Shown piece after piece: positions 16,201 to 24,324 of a stretch of 32,864 bases of DNA. Origin of the DNA: an uncultured Verrucomicrobiota bacterium (GTDB lineage: Bacteria; Verrucomicrobiota; Kiritimatiellia; RFP12; UBA1067); the NCBI GenBank assembly GCA_945834475.1, contig CAMAHK010000017.1, positions 1 to 32,864 on the forward strand, read 5' to 3'. The first letter of the stretch is position 1; each line of letters begins with the position of its first letter. Made by a program: the position numbers and the translations under genes. A model generated the notes under the pieces. It saw only the letters and a program-made list of their open reading frames with translations. It did no database searches and was not told where the DNA came from.

Positions 16201-17956
16201 TGGCGACAAGTCGACGAATCTCGGTGACGCGTCGGCTTGGGAAGGCGGCAAGGTGCCGACCGGCAAGGAAGTGACGATTCTCGGTGAAGGCGTCACGGCC
16301 GAGATCAATGCGGAGCAGACGCTCCCGCAGTTCGCCTCCATCGATGTGAAGGGCGGCGCGACGCTCGTCATCAACGCCGACACCGATACGCTTCCTCCGC
16401 TCACGATCGACGGCAGCTCGAAGCTCATCGTCAAGGCGGGCGCGACGCTGACGCTACCGACCTCGTTCCTCTGCGCGAACAAGGAAAACGAGTCCGGCGA
16501 ATTCGTCTCGATGGCGAAGCTCGTCGTCGAGAAGGATGCGACGCTCGTCATTCCGACGAACACGAAATTCCGCAACGTCGACATGGAGATCTACGGTCTC
16601 GTCAAGTCGAGCGGCGAACACGGCGAGATCATCTTCGGTTATGCGAACAGCGGGGAGACGGCCTACTTCGCGTTCAAGGCCGAGGACGCGCGCTTTGAAT
16701 TCCCGGGCGATCAGAACAACGGCATCCGTACGCTCAGCTTTGTGCGTCCGGCTGCTACGGGTCGCGTGAAGGTGATCGGCGACATCACAATCAAGAACTC
16801 GCCGTTCGTGAACTGGGGTTGGGCGGACTGGATGTCGAAGTACATCGGTCAGCACAATCCCACGGACGAAACGTTCAAGATGATCTGGGATGCGACGGAC
16901 CTCGAGGCGTGCTATGATCTCACGATCGGCGGCGGTGCGCAGCTCGAATTCATTAACGGCGCGAAGCTGACGCGTCAGCATCGCTTCGCCGGCATGTGGG
17001 TTGACGTGTCGATTGGCGAAGCGGCCAGCGTCACCTTCGACGGCGAGGGAACGGGCGTGATGATCGAGTCGACGAACAACTCGAGCTTCCTCCTGAACAC
17101 GTCGGAAGACAACCGCACGGTCGTCACGCTCAAGAACGGGGCGTCGATCAACACGCGCCGCGTCTTCGCCGATCATGGCGCGAAGATTGCCATCGCGAAC
17201 GGCACGAGCGACCTGGTCGTTGGCAAGCCGAACACAAAGTATGTCGAGGATGAAACCACCGGAGAACTGAAGCTCGATAGCGGCGAAGAGTACATGCTCT
17301 ACAGCGGCGCGACGATCGACATTGCCGAGGGCGCGAAGGCGCGCTTCGTGTCGAAGGATGCGCTGAACGGCAACACGGTTGGAATGAAGGATGTCGTCTT
17401 CCTCGGCCAGTTCTCGGGTGCGGGTGATGTTGAGATCGCCAACCTTACGGACAAGAAATTCAATGTCCTTCTGATGAACGGCAGTGACGGCTTCACCGGC
17501 TCGGTCAAGGTTGTTCCGCCGGTCGAAGAGACCGAGACGAATGCGACAACGATGACGTTCGCCGCAAACGACAGCGTGGGCCTCGACTGGACAGGGGCGA
17601 CACTGGTTCTCGACAGCCATGTGAAGATGGCCGAGGATGGTGTGACGCTGACCTTCGGCGAAATCAATGTGGCCGAGGACTATGAGCTTCGCTTCGCGGA
17701 GGACGCGCCGGCGGGGATGTTGGATGTGCTCAACGTGACGGGCAAGGGCTTTACGGGTGATGGCAAGTTGATTATCGCCGTTTCCGAGACCTTTAATCCC
17801 GGTAAGACGGTCTATCCGCTCGGCACGATCGCGAAGGGTGCGGCGCTTCCGAAGCTGAAGGGCGGGTATTGGAAGATCGTGACGGAGACGGATGCTGAAG
17901 GTGTGACGACCTACGGCCTTAAGCGCAATAACGGTTTCGCTGTTTACTTCCGGTAA
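13265..17956 (+). CDS. giant secreted beta-helix/beta-strand-repeat protein
   Basis: 1563 aa. MKRLIVLGSALVSLCGSAA is a signal peptide. The rest is Gly/Thr/Val-rich, with many short turns of the type 'GTLNLGG' and 'GATLKLD', the composition of right-handed beta-helix or autotransporter-associated strand-repeat proteins. Three modules begin alike: YYWKGG..NWS..LPGSGDS near 22, DPNGWSTGAVPAAG near 415 and DASAWEGGKVPTG near 984. The last two are about 560-590 aa and align along their length (TKFANVNLDLKG with TKFRNVDMEIYG; KLVFGYAKNGVTAKFA with EIIFGYANSGETAYFA; INITGEGWSGEATLL with LNVTGKGFTGDGKLI). There is no beta-barrel, PEP-CTERM or LPXTG-like sorting signal; the protein ends in NNGFAVYFR. 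It is the first gene of a five-gene secreted locus and may bind or act on a polysaccharide or the cell surface. No catalytic site is recognised. Confidence 0.8.
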   Translation: MKRLIVLGSALVSLCGSAATYYWKGGASEYGDYTALSNWSTESAEGSAATMLPGSGDSLSPTQNYAFDLAGQKHQLDSWNPNGDWNSWDLSLRNGELEFLNSVSTHSGKITVDAGGILTMPSAMSFTPAVGDAGIRKLVVKNGGTWNFAGKFYGYHWQFDIEEGGTATIDTTNWGGHTGSFQSDNYLKNNGTLNLPQGLVWVRGGGDNHYTTSFEQLAGTLNLGGKISNKNVASKALLTISLEGGTINVTGDAAFEVDTIHLSNQVNFEVAEGKKIEMGTIAYSDGSVVTKSGAGTMVFDGNMPPNVYLWGGTIRIAAPNQTFAGSVRSASPVTVEIAEKGFTFAAEVCSDVNYTIDSAVFSVGDTILTSANADVLAAAKASLATTGVNTTIDGTALKMSASEVKFNSTTVTNINDPNGWSTGAVPAAGMPAQVVGEGVTVVVSDTDSAIPAFSGLTVGAGATLKLDCADTVVPCPLTLVSGAKLVLVQAAELKGISGVLGKDGALNEITVPAGVTLKVPGNTKFANVNLDLKGSLVATSDGKLVFGYAKNGVTAKFAMTADGATITAQNASGSENGSRLEFVCPEKGGTVVVDDPIVLNKTTLTYNKLDGMAFGLNNPTDKPFTVKAVGTDLNIGAETVVAGAANLVLEGSRLLRKRHSEGDTNESMYNIVVQQQGKITVGEGASIYAGVTRVNGNTTDGVIQLNPDEKDFVGIEFLDGGTAHWYKADGLNKGAISFADATFEFTKAYWWGWGNRSHLFNRMTAVKLQEGKTLTFKCVKEGLYSSNNDTYTYFIMEAPFTGAGNLSFTSERSSQTMQPTIVCDNNTCTGTLSVDPAKNVLVHFANGANWAGKVVLNGKVDFVPVDQDHTGFDAKPSTVTFGAVQLDKDFTVRLWGKEGLKNDTINITGEGWSGEATLLFAMQDGYEPKPTDKWLLGTAPKGVTLPTTSEKWTLVAEGEDETVNVYITPAALSYNFISNGDKSTNLGDASAWEGGKVPTGKEVTILGEGVTAEINAEQTLPQFASIDVKGGATLVINADTDTLPPLTIDGSSKLIVKAGATLTLPTSFLCANKENESGEFVSMAKLVVEKDATLVIPTNTKFRNVDMEIYGLVKSSGEHGEIIFGYANSGETAYFAFKAEDARFEFPGDQNNGIRTLSFVRPAATGRVKVIGDITIKNSPFVNWGWADWMSKYIGQHNPTDETFKMIWDATDLEACYDLTIGGGAQLEFINGAKLTRQHRFAGMWVDVSIGEAASVTFDGEGTGVMIESTNNSSFLLNTSEDNRTVVTLKNGASINTRRVFADHGAKIAIANGTSDLVVGKPNTKYVEDETTGELKLDSGEEYMLYSGATIDIAEGAKARFVSKDALNGNTVGMKDVVFLGQFSGAGDVEIANLTDKKFNVLLMNGSDGFTGSVKVVPPVEETETNATTMTFAANDSVGLDWTGATLVLDSHVKMAEDGVTLTFGEINVAEDYELRFAEDAPAGMLDVLNVTGKGFTGDGKLIIAVSETFNPGKTVYPLGTIAKGAALPKLKGGYWKIVTETDAEGVTTYGLKRNNGFAVYFR

Positions 17957-17965
17957 GAGGCGGGT

Positions 17966-20245
17966 ATGACTGCCAGCCTTGTTCTGGCTATTGTGACGGG
18001 CGTTTGCTCATTCGAGGATGGATGTCAGACGCTCGACAACCCCGGCGGGGGACTCGCCGGGGGTGGTTGGTCGACGCTCTCGACCAATCAGTATGTCAAG
18101 GTCGAACTCAAGAAGCCAAACCAGACGAAGCTCTGGTCGTTGCAGCAGTTCTCAAAGGGCTACGTCTACGACAACGATCAGGCGAACTACGCGAATTACG
18201 TCAAGAAGTATTGCGGCGACAAGGATATTCCGCTCAACGCCGTCGCGCTCCAGTCCGTTCGTGACGCGTTTGCCAGTTGCCGCGCGAATCGCGGCACGGT
18301 GATCCCGCGCTTCGCCTACACGTCGGATGGACACGGCGGCTGCGAGCCGGACGACTTTGAGATGATCCTCGTTCACATCCGCCAGCTCGCGGAACTCGTC
18401 ACGGAATATGCGGACGTCATTCCCGCAGTCGAATGCGGCATCATCGGCGCCTACGGCGAGATGCACACCTCGCGCTATACGGGCGCGGAATACTCGAACC
18501 GCATCATCGAGACCTGGCTTCGCAATACGCCGGAGGACGTGCGTCTTCTCATCCGGTCCTGCTCCTACATCGTCCATTACTTCGGCGCGAAGACGAAGAC
18601 GGAACTCTTCGCGAATGCCGCGAGCTACAACCAATCGGACTGGAAGCGCATCGGCTTCTACAACGACGGCTACCTCGGCACGGGCGGCGACTACGGCACG
18701 TGGGGCGGCGGCAGCACGATCGTCTTCACACGCGACGAGGGCATCGCCTTCCTCGAGTCCCGCGGCAACGTCCCCTACGGCGGCGAATTCGCCACGATTG
18801 ACGAGAACGTCTATCAGAAGTACGGCACGGACGATCTCTTCGATCCCGCGAAACACAACCTCGTCGAGGAATGGTACCGGACGCACCTCTCCTACCTGCG
18901 GACGTTCCGTTCGACCGGGATGACGATCTACCAGAAGCTCAAGGCGATCCCGTTTGTGGCGGCGAACTACGCGTCGCCGTATCTGCCGGATCTTCACGAG
19001 TATGAGGGCGTCGACCTCATGCAGTTCGCCGAGGATCATGCGGGTGCGCGCTACGTCGTGCGCGGCATCAGCCTCGAGCGCGGCGAGAAGACGGCGCGCC
19101 TCGATCTGACGCTCGAGAACACCGGCTTCGGTGAGCCGTTGTGGGAGCCGCAAGTTGAGGTGATGATTGTTGATGAGGCAGGCGAAACGATTGCACGGAC
19201 GTCTTGCCCGTTTGCGCCATCGATGCCGTTCGAACTGCCCGAAAACATGCGCTCCGGCGAATATCGCGTTTACTTGCAGATGCAAGTCGGGCCGGCTCCG
19301 TTCAAGTTTGCGAACGAGGGCATCTACGATGCAACGCGAGAGGCGAATTGTCTCTGCTCGTTCACGTATGACAAGAACGATACGGCGAGTCCGTTTGCGC
19401 ACGTGTGGTTTGCGGTTTCGCGTGACGGCACAGAAGAGCGCGTGACGGGGGGCGTGTGGGAAGGCGCAACGGCGGGGCGCCGCGTGTTTCGTCCCGACTT
19501 CACTTCGCCAGTCGGACACTTCATCCGCTGGCGCGGTACGGTGCCGGTCGAGGGCTTCGCGACGTTGCCTGATCCGGCCGAGGTGAACAGCAAGTTCAGC
19601 TTCGCGTTTGTGGAGGAGGATGGCGAGGTGGTGCCGGTCGTGTGGTCCGAAGGGAGGTGGACGCGGTTGGCGCAAGGCGGGGCTGCTCGCGAGAACGCGA
19701 GTAGTACGGTGAATTGGACGCCGAGTGGGGCGAATGCGGTGCTTGATGTTGTCTTTGATTTGCAGTCGGAGAAGCCGACGGCCCGGGTGACACTGGACGG
19801 TGACGTCCTAGGGACGTTCGCCCTTCAGACGGACGTCAAGCAGATCGTTTCGCTGGCCTTCGACAATACCGAGGCGGTTGGCTCGTTTGATTGTGTCTAT
19901 TGGAGCGTGATCGAGGATCTGATCGAGTTGAAGGTGCCGGAGTTGGGCGGGGTTGCGCTGACAAAGCTGCCGCCGGGGAGCGGCGGCAGTACGGGTGAAG
20001 GACTCGGACTTTCTCTGACGGTGGCGAAGCCGGTGAAGGGGGCGTATTATACGACGTTTGTGACGAACGATCTTCGGGCCGAATTTGTGGCCGAGGGAAC
20101 TTCGGTGCAGGCGACGGAATCGGATGTTGCGGCGGGCCTCCTTGTCCTTGAGGTGACGGCGCGGCCGGGCGAGAAGTCGAAGTTCGTGAAGCTCGTCGTT
20201 TCGTCCGCGCCGATTGCGCCGGGCACGCCGTTGGGGGATTTGTAA
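17966..20245 (+). CDS. DUF4874/DUF4832 secreted protein, paralogue 1 with C-terminal extension
   Basis: 759 aa from ATG 17966, 9 nt after the beta-helix stop, with a GAGGCGGG ribosome-binding site. The N-terminal hydrophobic stretch MTASLVLAIVTGVCS is short and lacks a basic residue, so export is likely but its signal is atypical. Residues about 20-300 match DUF4874 (LDNPGGGLAGGGW, CEPDDFEMILVHIRQLAELV, GIIGAYGEMHTS with Glu165, FYNDGYLGTGGDYGTW, PYGGEFATI), a TIM-barrel-like layout. Residues about 310-430 match DUF4832 (PDLHEYEGVDLMQFAEDHAG, LENTGFGEPL). The remaining 330 residues are beta-rich and absent from the paralogue encoded next. Members are often beside glycan-active genes, but no biochemical activity is established. 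Glu165 is a candidate catalytic acid by inference only. Confidence 0.82.
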   Translation: MTASLVLAIVTGVCSFEDGCQTLDNPGGGLAGGGWSTLSTNQYVKVELKKPNQTKLWSLQQFSKGYVYDNDQANYANYVKKYCGDKDIPLNAVALQSVRDAFASCRANRGTVIPRFAYTSDGHGGCEPDDFEMILVHIRQLAELVTEYADVIPAVECGIIGAYGEMHTSRYTGAEYSNRIIETWLRNTPEDVRLLIRSCSYIVHYFGAKTKTELFANAASYNQSDWKRIGFYNDGYLGTGGDYGTWGGGSTIVFTRDEGIAFLESRGNVPYGGEFATIDENVYQKYGTDDLFDPAKHNLVEEWYRTHLSYLRTFRSTGMTIYQKLKAIPFVAANYASPYLPDLHEYEGVDLMQFAEDHAGARYVVRGISLERGEKTARLDLTLENTGFGEPLWEPQVEVMIVDEAGETIARTSCPFAPSMPFELPENMRSGEYRVYLQMQVGPAPFKFANEGIYDATREANCLCSFTYDKNDTASPFAHVWFAVSRDGTEERVTGGVWEGATAGRRVFRPDFTSPVGHFIRWRGTVPVEGFATLPDPAEVNSKFSFAFVEEDGEVVPVVWSEGRWTRLAQGGAARENASSTVNWTPSGANAVLDVVFDLQSEKPTARVTLDGDVLGTFALQTDVKQIVSLAFDNTEAVGSFDCVYWSVIEDLIELKVPELGGVALTKLPPGSGGSTGEGLGLSLTVAKPVKGAYYTTFVTNDLRAEFVAEGTSVQATESDVAAGLLVLEVTARPGEKSKFVKLVVSSAPIAPGTPLGDL

Positions 20246-20256
20246 GGTTGAGGTTG
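20244..20256 (+). repeat. second AAGGTTGAGGTTG motif before a start codon
   Basis: Identical in 13 bases to 5900-5912. Here it continues into GGAGGTTGATG, so the array looks like degenerate GGTTGA units. It supplies the GGAGG ribosome-binding site of the next gene. Confidence 0.4.
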
Positions 20257-20272
20257 GAGGTTGATGTTGACA

Positions 20273-21673
20273 ATGGAACGTCGATTTGTTTTTGCGTTGG
20301 TCGGACTGATGGCCGGAATGGCTGTCGCCGGGGAGTATTTTTGTCCCGAGATCGCGTATGTCGACGGGTGCGAGACGATTGTCGAGAATCCGGGACGCGG
20401 TCTTGCGCCGGGCGGTTGGGTGACGTTTAAACCGGAGGGAATGCCGAATTGGCACGGTCAGGGCGGCTATCATTCGTCCCTCTGGGAACTGAGCCGCTTC
20501 TCCGGTGGACGCGAGCAGGGCAGGAAGCGTCCCTCGCCCGAGCGCGTGGGCGGGGCGGATATCCCGATCACGGCGGCGGTGAAAAACGATGTCGAACGGT
20601 TCCTGGCGGAAACCAGAGGCCAGGGGGGAACTCTGATTGTTCGCTTGGGTTATACTTGGAGCGAACAGCCCGGCTGCGAGCCGTTCGACTTTGAGATTTT
20701 GCTGGGACACATCCGCGACCTCTCGTCGATCATCGCGAAGTTCCCCGACGTCGTCATGGCTGTTGAAGCGGGCGTGGCCGGTCCGTGGGGCGAGATGCAT
20801 TCCTCGGACTACTGCAAGCCGGAATACATGAACCGCATTCTCGCGGCGTATCTCGAGACGCTACCCCCTGAGATTTCTCTTCTCGTGCGCAATCCCGGCA
20901 TTCTCGCGCGGTTCGACGGCGACAAGATGCGGCTCGGGATGTACAATGACGGCTATCTCGGCACGTGGTGGGACTACGGCACCTGGGCGGGCGAGTGGAC
21001 GCGCGAACGGAGTCTCGAACTGCTCGGTCCGCGCGTACGCCATCCCTACGGCGGGGAGCTCGCGTACATCGGGCGCGACTTCCTCGATCAGAACCTTCAT
21101 CGCTCGCGCGATCTCTGGGAGCCTGAGAAGTGGAACCTCGTCAAGGACTGGTATTCCGTTCATCTCAATTACCTCCGCAACCTCCAGGAGAAGGGACACA
21201 CCCTCGCGGGCTATTTCAACGAGGTGAAATTCGATTCCGCGAAGTGGCGGTTTGACGGAATGCCCGACCTTCACGAGTACGACGGACAGTCCATGGCGAA
21301 ATTCGTCCTCGATCACATGGGCTATCGGTATGTGATCCGTGACCTGCGCCTGCCGAAGGCGATCCGTCCCGGTGCGAAGGTGCGCCTGGCGCTCGACATC
21401 GAGAACACGGGCTTCGGCGAGATGCTGCGTCCCCCGAAGCTGGAACTGCGCCTTGCGTGCGGACAACGTAGCGAGCGGGTCGTTCCCACGGCGAATCTGG
21501 TGATCCCGTCCGGCTCGCGCAAGCGCGTGGCGATCGACTTCACGGTGCCGGCAGATCTGCCGCGCGGGACAAAGGATGCGACGATTCAGCTGTCAGGGCT
21601 GCGTTTTGCGAATCCCGGCCTGTGGGATGCCGACAACAGACTCTTTACACTTGGAAAGGTGACAATCGAATGA
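20273..21673 (+). CDS. DUF4874/DUF4832 secreted protein, paralogue 2
   Basis: 466 aa from ATG 20273. The in-frame ATG at 20264 lies only 3 nt after the GGAGG, so the later ATG, 12 nt after it, is preferred. MERRFVFALVGLMAGMAVAG is a standard signal peptide. The DUF4874 core repeats the blocks of paralogue 1: VENPGRGLAPGGW, CEPFDFEILLGHIRDLSSII, GVAGPWGEMHSS with Glu174, MYNDGYLGTWWDYGTW, PYGGELAYI. The DUF4832 part carries PDLHEYDGQSMAKFVLDHMG and IENTGFGEML. It ends there, 290 residues shorter than its neighbour, so it represents the bare two-domain unit. Tandem duplication followed by divergence is the likely origin. Its stop overlaps the next start as ATGA. Confidence 0.85.
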   Translation: MERRFVFALVGLMAGMAVAGEYFCPEIAYVDGCETIVENPGRGLAPGGWVTFKPEGMPNWHGQGGYHSSLWELSRFSGGREQGRKRPSPERVGGADIPITAAVKNDVERFLAETRGQGGTLIVRLGYTWSEQPGCEPFDFEILLGHIRDLSSIIAKFPDVVMAVEAGVAGPWGEMHSSDYCKPEYMNRILAAYLETLPPEISLLVRNPGILARFDGDKMRLGMYNDGYLGTWWDYGTWAGEWTRERSLELLGPRVRHPYGGELAYIGRDFLDQNLHRSRDLWEPEKWNLVKDWYSVHLNYLRNLQEKGHTLAGYFNEVKFDSAKWRFDGMPDLHEYDGQSMAKFVLDHMGYRYVIRDLRLPKAIRPGAKVRLALDIENTGFGEMLRPPKLELRLACGQRSERVVPTANLVIPSGSRKRVAIDFTVPADLPRGTKDATIQLSGLRFANPGLWDADNRLFTLGKVTIE

Positions 21674-24324
21674 AGACTTCGTTTCTGACGGCGCTGGTGT
21701 TAGCAGGGGGCCTGGTTCAAGCCGAACCGTTCGACGGACATCAGCACGACATCCTCGACCTGAAGGGGAAGACGGTCGAGGTTGCGGAGATTGAACAGAA
21801 GGAGTGGAACGGACTCAAGACCGTCGTCTCGAACGGACACCTTCGCGTGACGAAGCGCTACCACATGCGTGGCGGCGACACGGTGATCGGTCCGGGCGCC
21901 TCGCTCTCGATCGGCCCCGACGCGCATCTCGCCACCGGAGCGGGCGATGCGCGCACGCGGAGGATCGACCTCGCGCCCGGCGCGAAGCTGCGGTTCGAGG
22001 TCCGCGACTGGTCGATGGACCACACGAAGATCACCGTTCCCAAGGGTGCGGAGTGGTTTGCGGACGTCGGACGCTTCGTCCTCGCCGGCGCGATGAAGGA
22101 CAACGAGTGGCGCATTGCCGGCAAGGCGACGCTCCTGCGCGGTGTCAACGTCGCCGAATGCAAGTACGGCAACAAGCTCAAGATCGTCGTCGAACCCAGC
22201 GGCGAACTGTGGCTGGGCGGTCCGGTGAAGGACGTCACGGTCGAACTGAAGGGTGGCAAGGTCTTCCTCTTCTGGGACGGCGACTTCGCGCCGGGCGTGC
22301 TGCAGGTCGCGGGCGGATCGGAAAAGGACGTCACGCGCGTGAAGAAGTTGCCGAAGAATTTCCCCGCGCGGTACACGTTCCGCGTCGAGACGGACGACCA
22401 CAACCGTTGCTACTACATTTCCGCCGATCATTTCAAGGAGTCGATCAAGGAGCTTGGCTTCCGCTATCCGAATCCCGATGCCGAGAGCGAGACGAAGGTC
22501 CTGACGGCGCGTGCGACGGATCCGCTCTTCCGCAAGCGGTTCCCGGCGGGGAAGGGCCCGTGGACCGTGCAGGCGGCGATCAAGGACATCCACGGCGACA
22601 CGTACCGCACGAACATCGTCATCCGCAAGACGGCGACACCAAAGCGTCCGCCCGCCCCGAACGAGACGGTCCTCGTCGGGCAGTGCGGCTATGGGGACGC
22701 GACGGACCTTGCGACGGACATCCTCACGAACGACCTTTGCAATCTCTATGTCGGCTGGCATTCTGCCGGGAAGACGCTTGGCGAGAAGTTGCCGGAGGAT
22801 CTGCAGGGGCAATGGCGCGAGATGGTGAAGAGCCGTCCGCTCTGGTCCATGAGCATCTACGGCGGCGACAGCCAAGATCTTCAGGCGAAGCTCAGGGGTC
22901 TCTACGGCGCGCGCTATCTCGGCAACAACATCGGCGAGTACGCGAGCTATCTCTACCAGGACGACAACTGCCGTCCGAAGTCGATTCCGAACGACCGGAA
23001 TCTGCAGCAGTCGAAGGACCATCTTGTGAACCGCTTCATCCACGCCGTGCCGACGGGCTGGATGGGACGCTTTCCGTATTCCTTCTCGACGTGCGGCGCG
23101 GCGCTTTCGTGTTACGAACTCGCGGGCGGCATCGACTTCATCTGCAACGAGCAGTGGGCGATCGGAGCGCAGAATCTCGCGCACACGACGTCCGAGGCCC
23201 GCGGGGCGGCGCGCAAGTGGAAGCCCGAGTACTGGTGCGCGTGGAACGCGCACGAATGGCAGACGACGGGAATCCCGTATCATACGGACCAGAAGTACGA
23301 CTCGTGCTATGTCGGCTACCTGCAGGAGTACGTGATGGGGACGTCGATCATCGTCCTCGAGTCCGGCGCCCAGGGCACGCAGGCGTGGCAGTACACGGCG
23401 TCCTACCCAGGTCAGCCCAAGGAAGAGCGCGCGAAGGAAGGCTATGACGGCGAGGTCGCGCGGCGCTACCGCGAGGTGACGAAGAAGTTCTACGACTATG
23501 TGAAGGCGCATCCGCGCGACACGGGAACGCCCGAGACAAAGATCGCGATGGCGCTCGGCAACCTCGACGCCTATCTCGGGATGAACGGCGGCTTCGCGAT
23601 CTGGGCGCAACATGCGAACGCGGCGACGAATGCGCCGCTTTGGCAGTACGGGGCGCCGGAGCACACGCAGTGCGCGCTAGAGGACCTCTTCTTTCCGCTG
23701 GCGCCCAAGGCGGTCGAACCGTTTGCGAACCGCTGGCTTGCAGGCACGCCGTTCGGACAGGTGGACGTCGTGAACGTCGATGACGACATCGCGCTTGCGG
23801 ATCTCAGACGCTACGACCTTCTGGTCTTCGGCGGTTGGAACACGATGACGCCCCAGGCGAAGGACGTGCTCGAGCGCTACGTGCGTCAGGGCGGAACGCT
23901 GGTGATGTCCCGTCCCGAACTCACGACGCGCATCGACCGCGACTACAAGACCTATACGGACAAGGACCTCCTTCCGCTCTTCGGCTTCCTTCCGCCCGAA
24001 GGCAAGCCCGGCGATTTCATCGAGAAGAAGATCGGCAAGGGTCGTTATTTCCTCTTCACGGCGCACGACTTCCCGGCGGCGGACGCCGCAGCGAAGAAAG
24101 CCTATTGCGAGAAGATCGTCGCGTTGGCGCGCGCGGTGAAGCAGACGGTGACGATTGAGGCGGATGCCGAGACGCTGAGCTCAATCACCTACGCCGTGTA
24201 TCCGAATATGATTTATTTCCTCAATGTCGACACGCGCCATCCGCGGACCTTCCGCTGGATGACGAAAGTCGCGTCTCATGAACTGACGCTCGCACCGGGC
24301 GAAATCAAGGAAGTTCGAAAATGA
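21670..24324 (+). CDS. large secreted glycosidase-like protein with N-terminal beta module
   Basis: 884 aa from ATG 21670, which overlaps the preceding stop. MKTSFLTALVLAGGLVQA is a signal peptide. Residues about 20-310 are beta-rich (IGPGASLSIGPDAHLATGAG, LAPGAKLRFEVRDW). From about 335 the protein aligns with the whole of the next gene product: GNNIGEYASYLYQDD (Glu423), GGIDFICNEQW (Glu494), TSEARGAARKW, AHEWQTTG and GTSIIVLESGAQGTQAW (Glu564). Residues about 690-780 (VDVVNVDDD, YDLLVFGGWNTM, LERYVRQGGTLVMSRPEL) look like the amidotransferase-like, beta-galactosidase-trimerisation-type domain found after TIM barrels in GH42-like enzymes. A glycoside hydrolase role is inferred from this layout; I recognise no defined family. 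The three conserved Glu are candidate active-site residues. Confidence 0.7.
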   Translation: MKTSFLTALVLAGGLVQAEPFDGHQHDILDLKGKTVEVAEIEQKEWNGLKTVVSNGHLRVTKRYHMRGGDTVIGPGASLSIGPDAHLATGAGDARTRRIDLAPGAKLRFEVRDWSMDHTKITVPKGAEWFADVGRFVLAGAMKDNEWRIAGKATLLRGVNVAECKYGNKLKIVVEPSGELWLGGPVKDVTVELKGGKVFLFWDGDFAPGVLQVAGGSEKDVTRVKKLPKNFPARYTFRVETDDHNRCYYISADHFKESIKELGFRYPNPDAESETKVLTARATDPLFRKRFPAGKGPWTVQAAIKDIHGDTYRTNIVIRKTATPKRPPAPNETVLVGQCGYGDATDLATDILTNDLCNLYVGWHSAGKTLGEKLPEDLQGQWREMVKSRPLWSMSIYGGDSQDLQAKLRGLYGARYLGNNIGEYASYLYQDDNCRPKSIPNDRNLQQSKDHLVNRFIHAVPTGWMGRFPYSFSTCGAALSCYELAGGIDFICNEQWAIGAQNLAHTTSEARGAARKWKPEYWCAWNAHEWQTTGIPYHTDQKYDSCYVGYLQEYVMGTSIIVLESGAQGTQAWQYTASYPGQPKEERAKEGYDGEVARRYREVTKKFYDYVKAHPRDTGTPETKIAMALGNLDAYLGMNGGFAIWAQHANAATNAPLWQYGAPEHTQCALEDLFFPLAPKAVEPFANRWLAGTPFGQVDVVNVDDDIALADLRRYDLLVFGGWNTMTPQAKDVLERYVRQGGTLVMSRPELTTRIDRDYKTYTDKDLLPLFGFLPPEGKPGDFIEKKIGKGRYFLFTAHDFPAADAAAKKAYCEKIVALARAVKQTVTIEADAETLSSITYAVYPNMIYFLNVDTRHPRTFRWMTKVASHELTLAPGEIKEVRK

